A DNA stretch of 12,001 bases, taken from the NCBI GenBank assembly GCA_030627005.1, contig DAOUSW010000109.1, positions 1 to 12,001 on the forward strand, in the 5' to 3' direction. The notes under the pieces are model-generated. The model did no database searches. It had not been told where the DNA came from and saw only the letters and a list, made by a program, of their open reading frames with translations. The number at the start of each line of letters is the position of its first letter. The stretch's first letter is position 1. A program made the position numbers and the translations under genes. Below are positions 6,064 through 12,001 of the stretch, piece after piece. This stretch comes from MTP4 sp9310u (GTDB lineage Archaea > Halobacteriota > Methanosarcinia > Methanosarcinales > Methanosarcinaceae).

Positions 6064-9000
6064 TTGAGAAGTTGTAGACCTTATAACCTGGTGATCATTC
6101 TTATTTTATTAGCTGCCCAGTTCTACCCGGCAGCCGCCTCAAGCAGTCAGGAATCACTTCAAGAACCCTCTTACATTTCAACAGGTAATGCTGCTGCTCT
6201 GGCAATGGTGTCTCAACTTAGTGTTCAGAACCAGATCAACACCGACCTTGACGTGGTCGGACTTATAAGCGTTTCCACGAACAAAACAGATACTGATGGG
6301 GACGGACTGCCCGATTCCGTTGAGGCTGTTCTCGGAACTGACTTTAATAACACAGATTCTGATTTTGACATGCTGGACGACTATAATGAATCGGTTTTCT
6401 ATGGGTCAGACCCGCTAGAACCTGATTCGAACCATGACGGGCTGTCGGATTACTTTGAAGTGACAGACGTCGACTCCCTTGATGCTGATGGGGACGGTTT
6501 TTCAAATGTATGGGACCTTGACAACGATGACGATGGAGTGACGGACTCAATAGACCTGTCCCCGTACTCCCATTCCGGTCTTAATGACAGCTTCCTTTTT
6601 GATATAAGAACAAATGGAAACCCGACATATCTCACATTCCAGGTAAAGCCCCGGAACCCTGATAATTTGAAGTTAGCATTACAGGATTGGGACTGGCCAT
6701 ACGATGACAAAGGCCAGATGAAGGACCTGGATGACTCAACTGATGATCTCAAGTTCATTCCCATGCTTGAATTAAAATCAAACGTTATCCCTGCCCAGTC
6801 TGACCTGCTGGAATATGGTATTGCGGTTTCCTCTGACAGTCTGTACATTCCCCTGACAGTCGTAGAGGACTATGGCTACAATGTTGCTTTTGGGGGGAGG
6901 ATGTTCTTCCCGGCATCAGATCCTTTAGATATTTCGATTAACGCGAGCCTTATCTGGCTGGTGCAGGGAAAGACCGATAATGAGACCGCCGGGGGGATAG
7001 AATCTGAAACCGTCATTCTTGCCAAATACAACGAAGGATGCATGCTCACGGGCTTTGAGGTTGAGGAAAATTATGGTACTGACGTTGGTATGTTCTACGG
7101 GGACAGTGTGAACCAGACACTGCTTGCAGGCTTTTTAATGGCTTTTTCATATCTCAGGGACGACCAGACAACGTTATACGATATGCCTGATGCGCTTTTA
7201 GATGCGAATCTGACCGTAAATTCCGAGATCGAATCGGTCTCGCACCGGGATGTGGCAGTGTTTAACACTACATCCGGAATGAAAGAGCAGGCACTCAGGT
7301 CGTTACCTGAAAATAATATATTGCCACTGATTGCTGCTTATCAATTCAACTTTACCAGTAAGGATATCGATGACCTTGTTTCCGGGGGCGTGTGCGTCAA
7401 CGGAAACGCATTTGATTTCGACCTGACGGCCTCCCCGGCTCCTGCCATTACCATGAAAACAATCAAGATGAGCTGGTATGACACCAGCACAAACGAAAGT
7501 GTTGACATGGAATCCTTTTTGCCTGAAGTGGAAAATTGGGGACAGGGAAACGGCCTTGATGAAAACACGGTTAATTCCATGATGAGCATGGCGCTTGTAT
7601 GGAATATAGGCGAATCCGTGGTGACCAGGCTAAACGGGGCATATACGAGTTTCCAGAATGCAATGGAAGTGAAATCTCAAATTAAAGAATATGGCTTCAG
7701 GTATCTTACGCCCACAATAAAGCTCGGCATTTTTGGGGTATATCTGTTCACCTCGATCAAGCTGGTCGGATTCGGAAAAGCCCTGTGGGGTGCTATCAAA
7801 GTAACGATCGGGGCAAGTGTAAAAGCAGCTTCACAGGCAGCCACTAAAGCAATCGAAGCCCTGAAAGTCGCAGGTAAGGTCGTTACTTTTGCAGCACTTG
7901 TACTTGAAGCCGCGTTTGCAATTGTCGGTTTCATAGCATTATTGGACAATGGTACATCCTTTCAGGCAACCTTCTATCTTACTGCAATGACCATCTATCT
8001 TGTAATCCTTACAGTTCTTTTACTGGCAGGACCCATAGGTGAGGTGATTGCTGCTATAATAATGATAGCTGATGCCATAGCCAGCATATTCGGATATGCT
8101 TTTTCGGATTTTATCGGTTGGCTTGTGAGCCTTTTCCACAAGACATACCAGGATACCACTGTTGAACTTGATATAATAAGCACCTCGGTAGACGTTCATG
8201 ATGAAAAAGAGAACGGCCTGAATGTGGGAGACACTATCAGCTTCAGCAGCCTGATAAACGGGACCGTATCGAAAACATCACATGGTACCTGGAATGACGT
8301 TCTGGAAAGCTATGTAGTTCCACACTATGCAATTAAGGTGTGGTATCTGCCGTCAAATGCCTGGTCATCTCCTGTGGGCCGTTATACCAGGAAAATATCA
8401 TATTTTGAATACCCCGACCATAAAAACACAACGTATGATACCGGAGCATGGATAAAACCCAATGTGGGTGCGGTCAACTTCCCGATACCCATCCGATTAT
8501 TGGCAGATTATAAAATAATCTATACTGAGAAAAAATTAGAATGGTTTACATGGCATACTTATCGAAAGAGTTCCGAAGGCACCTCAGCAACGGACCTCGA
8601 TACAATCTATTTCGACATACTTCCCGAAAGTATCAACGATTTTGCAAATTGGTATCCAATTTCCCCCCTTGACAAAGACGGGGACGGAATTTCCAACAGT
8701 GAAGACCCTTACCCCTGGAGCTGGGACCGCGATGGGGATGGGTTGAGCGACAAATTTGAACTGGACATTGGAACTGACCCTGGAAATCCTGACAGGGATG
8801 GGGACGGATTGAACGATAGAATGGAATTTATCCACGGTACGAACGTGACAGAATGGGATACGGACGGGGACAACCTATCGGACTACAAAGAAATAAACGG
8901 CTGGGCAATATCCTTCAACTACAGCAACCGGACGTTCAACATGTCCGTCCACTCCGATCCTCTGGTGCAGGATACCGATGGGGACGGCGTGGATGACCAG

Positions 9001-9747
9001 ATGGAATACTGGAGTTCCCTCAATCCCGGATCAAAGGACACTGACGGTAATGGGGTTATTGATGTGCCAAACCCCAAATATATGACTTATGTTCATTTTG
9101 AAAAAAAATGGGGAAATTATGGTTCCGGAGATGGAGAATTTAATGAACCAATTGCAGTTGCAGTTGATTCGGATGGATTCGTATATGTCGCCGACGTTTA
9201 TAACCATCGCATCCAGAAGTTCGATTCCAATGGGAGCTTTATCACTAAATGGGGACTTGCAGGATCGGGAAACGGGCAGTTTAGAACAATTGGGGACATG
9301 GCGCTTGATGCAAATAGCGGCTATGTTTATGTAAGCGATGATTCCTGGTTTGATCCGCCATCTGAACGCTACCGCATTCAAAAGTTTGAAACAAGCGGAG
9401 CCTTCGTAACATCCTGGTATTGTAACTATTCTGATGCTTTAGCCGTTGATTCGGATGGTTATGTTTATGTTCCCGCCGTTTTGGAAGTTAACGGTTCAGC
9501 TCTCAAATGTGTTCAAAAATTCGATCCCGGTGGAAACCTCATCACAACATCCTGGTTCGAAAGTGATGAGGTCATTCTTAATGGCATTACTGCACTGACT
9601 GTTGATTTAGATGGAAATGTCTATGTGACAGATGGGGCAGATCATGTCAACCACGGGATTTATAAGTTCGATTCCAATGGAACTTTCATTTTGAAATGGA
9701 GAAGTGGAGGTTACCCCGACAGGCTTTTTTATGGCCTGAAGGTATGA
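6064..9747 (+). CDS. Giant secreted Ca-loop/NHL surface protein, N-terminal part (frame broken in propeller)
   Basis: 1227 residues, starting at TTG 6064 with GGTGG 7 bases upstream; an in-frame stop at 6025 rules out an earlier start. Residues 1-25 are a signal peptide (hydrophobic core LVIILILLAA, likely cut after PAAA). Order: TSP3-like calcium loops 76-169; a globular region about 175-545 with no recognised family; a strongly hydrophobic region 549-692; a beta-rich region about 695-865; a second Ca-loop block 870-1001; then NHL blades from about 1011. Loops of the DxDGDGLxD type bind calcium in thrombospondin type 3 repeats, and many N-x-S/T sites fit a glycosylated surface protein. The frame ends at TGA 9745-9747, part-way through the fifth NHL blade. 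The remaining blades and the C-terminus continue in the -1 frame (9696-11918). This part is thus the N-terminal two thirds of a protein of about 1951 residues. Role: cell-envelope or adhesion protein, inferred. Confidence 0.9.
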   Translation: MRSCRPYNLVIILILLAAQFYPAAASSSQESLQEPSYISTGNAAALAMVSQLSVQNQINTDLDVVGLISVSTNKTDTDGDGLPDSVEAVLGTDFNNTDSDFDMLDDYNESVFYGSDPLEPDSNHDGLSDYFEVTDVDSLDADGDGFSNVWDLDNDDDGVTDSIDLSPYSHSGLNDSFLFDIRTNGNPTYLTFQVKPRNPDNLKLALQDWDWPYDDKGQMKDLDDSTDDLKFIPMLELKSNVIPAQSDLLEYGIAVSSDSLYIPLTVVEDYGYNVAFGGRMFFPASDPLDISINASLIWLVQGKTDNETAGGIESETVILAKYNEGCMLTGFEVEENYGTDVGMFYGDSVNQTLLAGFLMAFSYLRDDQTTLYDMPDALLDANLTVNSEIESVSHRDVAVFNTTSGMKEQALRSLPENNILPLIAAYQFNFTSKDIDDLVSGGVCVNGNAFDFDLTASPAPAITMKTIKMSWYDTSTNESVDMESFLPEVENWGQGNGLDENTVNSMMSMALVWNIGESVVTRLNGAYTSFQNAMEVKSQIKEYGFRYLTPTIKLGIFGVYLFTSIKLVGFGKALWGAIKVTIGASVKAASQAATKAIEALKVAGKVVTFAALVLEAAFAIVGFIALLDNGTSFQATFYLTAMTIYLVILTVLLLAGPIGEVIAAIIMIADAIASIFGYAFSDFIGWLVSLFHKTYQDTTVELDIISTSVDVHDEKENGLNVGDTISFSSLINGTVSKTSHGTWNDVLESYVVPHYAIKVWYLPSNAWSSPVGRYTRKISYFEYPDHKNTTYDTGAWIKPNVGAVNFPIPIRLLADYKIIYTEKKLEWFTWHTYRKSSEGTSATDLDTIYFDILPESINDFANWYPISPLDKDGDGISNSEDPYPWSWDRDGDGLSDKFELDIGTDPGNPDRDGDGLNDRMEFIHGTNVTEWDTDGDNLSDYKEINGWAISFNYSNRTFNMSVHSDPLVQDTDGDGVDDQMEYWSSLNPGSKDTDGNGVIDVPNPKYMTYVHFEKKWGNYGSGDGEFNEPIAVAVDSDGFVYVADVYNHRIQKFDSNGSFITKWGLAGSGNGQFRTIGDMALDANSGYVYVSDDSWFDPPSERYRIQKFETSGAFVTSWYCNYSDALAVDSDGYVYVPAVLEVNGSALKCVQKFDPGGNLITTSWFESDEVILNGITALTVDLDGNVYVTDGADHVNHGIYKFDSNGTFILKWRSGGYPDRLFYGLKV
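6289..6570 (+). repeat. First TSP3-like calcium-loop block (protein repeats)
   Basis: Residues 76-169 of the surface protein contain about four degenerate units: DTDGDGLPD, DSDFDMLDD, DSNHDGLSD and DADGDGFSN, the last running into DNDDDGVTD. Spacing is about 19-23 residues. The alternating acidic residues match Ca-binding loops of thrombospondin type 3 repeats. The second unit has lost its central Gly, so it may bind poorly. Confidence 0.85.
7708..8145 (+). other. Internal hydrophobic, helix-rich region of the surface protein
   Basis: Residues 549-694 hold a long hydrophobic stretch unusual in the middle of an exported protein. It starts IKLGIFGVYLFTSIKLVGFG, passes through an Ala/Lys-rich amphipathic stretch (ASVKAASQAATKAIEALKVA), then VVTFAALVLEAAFAIVGFIA, then FYLTAMTIYLVILTVLLLAG, then GEVIAAIIMIADAIAS. 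That gives about three or four membrane-length helices. They could anchor the protein, form a helical bundle like those of pore-forming proteins, or be a buried helical core. Nothing in the sequence decides which. Confidence 0.7.
8671..9069 (+). repeat. Second TSP3-like calcium-loop block
   Basis: Residues 870-1002 contain six Ca-loop units: DKDGDGISN, DRDGDGLSD, DRDGDGLND, DTDGDNLSD, DTDGDGVDD and DTDGNGVID. The fourth is followed by a 38-residue EINGW module (8857-8970) and the block leads straight into the NHL propeller. Loop sequences are better preserved than in the first block. Confidence 0.88.
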
Positions 9748-9990
9748 CGGTGGACAAAAAGGGATTTGTATACATTGCCAACACAGCTGATAACCATATT
9801 CAGAAGTTCGACTCCACCGGCTGGTTCATCACCAGATGGGGCAGTGAAGGAACGGGGGATGGAGAGTTTAAATACCCCTCGGGAATAGCAGTTGATGCAA
9901 ATGAATATGTCTATGTCAGTGAAGGATCTGGAAATATCGGAGTCCCCGGAAACCGTATCCAGAAATTCTCCCAGATAACAGAACTTCAAG
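9094..9990 (+). repeat. Six NHL repeats forming a beta-propeller
   Basis: Six blades can be counted when both reading frames are joined: about 9094-9258, 9259-9417, 9418-9558, 9559-9699, 9700-9841 and 9842-9990. The consensus is GxAVDSDGxVYVAD, then xxHRIQKFDSNG, then FITKWG, seen best in blades 1, 5 and 6. Blades 2-4 have altered loops (for example SDDSWFDPPSERYRIQKF). Six blades is the usual number for a closed NHL propeller, which typically binds protein, RNA or sugar on its face. The frameshift lies in the first strand of blade 5. Confidence 0.85.
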
Positions 9991-11918
9991 TGCCCGGCAC
10001 TTCCAATCTTACCGATACCGATGGCGACGGGCTGACAGACATAAACGAGACCAATGGCTGGAATGTGACCTTCACAAACCTAACCGGCACTTTCACAGTT
10101 CATGTCAGCAGCGAGCCCTTTGCAAATGATACGGATTTCGAGGGACTTGCAGACCTTGATGAATTCAATAGTTCGTCAAACCCCGGGGATCTGGATACCG
10201 ACGACGACGGGCTCAGTGATTTTGTAGAGATGATGCTGGGGACTAATATCACCCACTATGATACGGACAGTGACGGGCTTGATGACGGGACCGAGCTGAC
10301 TTTTGGCAGCGACCCAACAAAAGAGGATAGCGACGGGGATGGCCTTTCTGACCTTGATGAGTTCAATTACTTATCCAACCCGAGAAATAACGACACTGAC
10401 GGCGACGGGCTGAACGATTCCGAGGAGCTGGATTTCAACTCGAGTCTGAGAAACCCGGATTCTGACGGGGATTTGATGTTTGACGGAGAGGAGAAAAATA
10501 ATAGTGCAGATCCCTGGGACCCGGATTCTGACGGCGACGGGTTACAGGACGGCTATGAACTGTTCTATAATACCAGTGCAGTGAACAACGATACCGATAA
10601 AGACGGGGTGTTTGACGGAGAAGAAGTTGACAACAGGATGGACCCATTAAACAATGACACCGATGGGGATGGACTGGATGACTTCCAGGAACTCAGCAAC
10701 GGCACAAATCCTCTGGACAGTGATACGTACGGGAACGGATTGAACGATTCCGAAGACCCCTACTCCTTTGCGCCTAATGTGGACAGGATCTGGGCGGCGT
10801 ATGACCCTGATGATGACACAATGCAGCTTATTGAAAACCTTGAAAAATACACCAATGTCACTGTATTCAAGCCGGAGGAAATAGGGAATTATTCCGGCAG
10901 GCAATGTATTCTGCTTATCGGAAGCCCCGGGCAGGAAAATAACACTGCAGGTAACATAACCCGAAGCATCCTGAACGCCTCTTCACCGGATGCCCTTGCC
11001 AGAATGCAGGAATCCGACTATGAAAGGTTCTATGTTGAGCACGACATATGGAACACAACCCATACAGTTGTCATGCTTTCACACCCGTATCCATCGGACC
11101 ATTACAGAGTGCTGGAAATGTTCAAGACCCTTTCCCAGGAAATAGAATATCCGGATCTTGTAAGCGATTTCAAAGCAGATGCCATAGCCGAGATGGGGTC
11201 ATTCGTTATGGTCGAACTGAAAACCCCCGTGAAACCGACAATAGAACTGAAACCCTATGATGAAACAAACGTCCCTCATAACTTTACGTACAGTTTGTCC
11301 GGAAATGAAAAAGCTGTGAAATACCTTGACATAAATGTCAGTGAAAACGTCATGAACGAAAGCTCCAATAACATCAGGCGGGCTATTATAGTTATTTACT
11401 ATACTGCCGAAGACCTTGACAGAAGCGGGGATGGGGATACGAATGACCCCGGGGATATCGATGAGAACTCCATAGGCATTTCCCGGTTCAATGAATCGTC
11501 AGGAGAATGGGAGAAACTGTCAACTGAAATGGACTGGGTAAACGATGTCGGAGTAAATACCACGAATGATGTCATTTACGGCAGGGAATACGAGGGATCT
11601 GTCTGGGCAAACGTATCTCATCTCAGCCTCTACGGGCTTTCAGGTAATGAAATAAAGCAGACTCCGGTCGATCCTGCACCCCATGACGGGCACCGCAGAA
11701 TCCCGATAATCACGGAAGAAGAAAGCCAGGATGAGAACATTACAGTTGAAGATGTGGCACCCTTCGAAAGCCCGGAAAACCTTGCTAATGAAACTGCAGG
11801 GACAGAAGAAACAGGTACACTCCCTGAAACACAATCCATATTGTTCTACCTGGCAGCAGCCATGATAACCTTACTGACGGGGTCAGTAGTTCCGAATAAC
11901 CCAAGTTCCGAATGCTGA
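9696..11918 (+). CDS. Giant secreted Ca-loop/NHL surface protein, C-terminal part
   Basis: 740 codons are open from ATG 9696, but this is probably not an independent gene. It overlaps the upstream part, lacks a signal peptide and opens inside NHL blade 5. If translated alone, the ATG at 9744 (ATGA overlap with the upstream stop) is the only reasonable restart. Order: NHL blades 5 and 6 (to about residue 98); 11 TSP3-like Ca-loop repeats at 107-358; a mixed alpha/beta region about 360-510 with QCILLIGSPGQENN and TVVMLSHPYPSDHY; then a beta domain about 515-650 with AIIVIYYTAEDL and ending in VWANVSHLSLYGLSG, which resembles the domain that precedes the C-terminal anchor in many methanosarcinal surface proteins. 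An acidic Pro/Glu/Thr-rich linker follows, then a hydrophobic segment at 715-732 and the tail PNNPSSEC. No PGF-type sorting motif and no basic stop-transfer tail is seen. Numerous N-x-S/T sequons fit an extracellular location. Confidence 0.85.
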   Translation: MEKWRLPRQAFLWPEGMTVDKKGFVYIANTADNHIQKFDSTGWFITRWGSEGTGDGEFKYPSGIAVDANEYVYVSEGSGNIGVPGNRIQKFSQITELQVPGTSNLTDTDGDGLTDINETNGWNVTFTNLTGTFTVHVSSEPFANDTDFEGLADLDEFNSSSNPGDLDTDDDGLSDFVEMMLGTNITHYDTDSDGLDDGTELTFGSDPTKEDSDGDGLSDLDEFNYLSNPRNNDTDGDGLNDSEELDFNSSLRNPDSDGDLMFDGEEKNNSADPWDPDSDGDGLQDGYELFYNTSAVNNDTDKDGVFDGEEVDNRMDPLNNDTDGDGLDDFQELSNGTNPLDSDTYGNGLNDSEDPYSFAPNVDRIWAAYDPDDDTMQLIENLEKYTNVTVFKPEEIGNYSGRQCILLIGSPGQENNTAGNITRSILNASSPDALARMQESDYERFYVEHDIWNTTHTVVMLSHPYPSDHYRVLEMFKTLSQEIEYPDLVSDFKADAIAEMGSFVMVELKTPVKPTIELKPYDETNVPHNFTYSLSGNEKAVKYLDINVSENVMNESSNNIRRAIIVIYYTAEDLDRSGDGDTNDPGDIDENSIGISRFNESSGEWEKLSTEMDWVNDVGVNTTNDVIYGREYEGSVWANVSHLSLYGLSGNEIKQTPVDPAPHDGHRRIPIITEEESQDENITVEDVAPFESPENLANETAGTEETGTLPETQSILFYLAAAMITLLTGSVVPNNPSSEC
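9724..9747 (+). other. Frame-change site in the surface-protein gene
   Basis: The upstream frame runs through CTT TTT TAT GGC CTG AAG GTA to TGA 9745-9747, while the NHL pattern continues in the -1 frame as PEGMTVDKKGFVYIAN. One extra base restores a single frame. T6 to T7 at 9725-9730 gives DRLFLWPEGMTVD; C2 to C3 at 9735-9736 gives DRLFYGPEGMTVD. Both fit the F-x-x-P-x-G start of an NHL blade. Possible causes are a sequencing error in a homopolymer, a true inactivating deletion, or recoding. ATG 9744 overlaps the TGA as ATGA, so termination and restart is another possibility. Confidence 0.85.
10014..10770 (+). repeat. Third TSP3-like calcium-loop block (11 units)
   Basis: Eleven successive units with an average period of about 22 residues (66 bases) begin DTDGDGLTD and run through DTDFEGLAD, DTDDDGLSD, DTDSDGLDD, DSDGDGLSD, DTDGDGLND, DSDGDLMFD, DSDGDGLQD, DTDKDGVFD and DTDGDGLDD to DTYGNGLND. 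Most units continue with E-(L/F)-x(4-8)-NP or DP, the usual TSP3 linker. The units differ enough at the DNA level that recent expansion is unlikely. This should be a rigid, calcium-stabilised rod between the propeller and the C-terminal domains. Confidence 0.92.
11838..11891 (+). other. C-terminal hydrophobic anchor of the surface protein
   Basis: ILFYLAAAMITLLTGSVV is long enough to cross the membrane once and follows an acidic, Thr/Pro/Glu-rich linker. It would tether the protein to the cytoplasmic membrane. The seven-residue tail PNNPSSEC-like end has no Arg or Lys, unlike most such anchors, so its topology is less certain. Confidence 0.65.
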
Positions 11919-12001
11919 GTTTTGAACTTAATAAGATCTTTTCAATGAACCGAAAAAAAGTTCTAATGGTCCATGGAATTCGTTTGTGATGCCAACCAAA
12001 A
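11919..12001. other. Downstream flank, no feature seen
   Basis: These 83 bases after the surface-protein stop are A/T-rich, with an A7 run and a short T4 run (TCTTTTC, about 11938-11944) that might serve as a weak terminator. No gene start is supported before the window ends. Confidence 0.3.

Noticed and set aside
9725..9731. TTTTTTA as a canonical -1 ribosomal frameshift heptamer
   Set aside because: The string is present, but the incoming frame reads CTT TTT TAT. A canonical X XXY YYZ slip needs TTT TTA in the incoming frame, so the phase is wrong, and no downstream pseudoknot is evident. A homopolymer indel explains it more simply.
10014..10770. Regular 66-base periodicity that might be read as a CRISPR or satellite array
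   Set aside because: The periodicity comes from DxDGDGLxD protein repeats. The DNA units differ at many positions, there are no identical repeats with unique spacers, and the coding frame is continuous.
11820..11834. LPETQ before the last hydrophobic segment as a sortase signal
   Set aside because: It lacks the LPxTG glycine and a basic tail, and LPxTG sortase anchoring is not expected in this type of archaeon. It lies in a Pro/Glu/Thr-rich linker where the match is likely by chance.
1..12001. tRNA, rRNA or CRISPR loci
   Set aside because: No cloverleaf-like pattern, no conserved rRNA stretch and no repeat-spacer array was found by eye in the intergenic regions.

Overview
This window looks like chromosomal DNA from a Methanosarcina-type methanogenic archaeon. 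The clues are a MEDS-domain sensor kinase with many PAS domains, an ApcT-like amino acid permease, a giant calcium-loop/NHL surface protein whose C-terminal domain is of the kind found in methanosarcinal envelope proteins, archaeal TATA-like promoters, and the tail of an IS5-type transposase. This assignment rests on recognising protein families by eye; no database search was run.

Layout. Bases 2-118 (+) encode the last 38 residues of an IS5-family transposase that enters from the left edge. After about 315 bases without a gene comes a soluble histidine kinase of about 1078 residues (435-3671, +): MEDS, five PAS domains, HisKA_2 and HATPase_c. It converges on a 443-residue APC-superfamily permease (3770-5101, -). 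An imperfect inverted repeat (5122-5187) lies just upstream of the permease. A 101-residue zinc-ribbon protein of unknown function follows (5396-5701, -). A 362-base divergent intergenic region then holds TATA-like boxes facing both ways.

The right half (6064-11918, +) is one very large secreted gene that is split in this sequence into two overlapping reading frames, 6064-9747 and 9696-11918. Joined, they give about 1951 residues: signal peptide, TSP3-like Ca-loop block, a long globular region, an internal strongly hydrophobic region, a beta-rich region, a second Ca-loop block, a six-bladed NHL propeller, a third block of 11 Ca-loop repeats, a C-terminal envelope-type domain and a final hydrophobic segment. 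The frame change lies inside propeller blade 5. One extra base there (T6 to T7 at 9725-9730, or C2 to C3 at 9735-9736) restores both the frame and the blade consensus. It is therefore a real disruption, a sequencing error or a recoding site, and not two unrelated genes.

The genes do not form an obvious operon. The kinase is an orphan with no response regulator in view, the permease and zinc-ribbon gene each have their own upstream region, and the surface protein is a single transcription unit. The most unusual content is the surface protein's architecture: a membrane-active-looking segment between calcium-loop blocks, and a propeller with one copy of an equal-length 38-residue Ca-loop/NGW module on each side.
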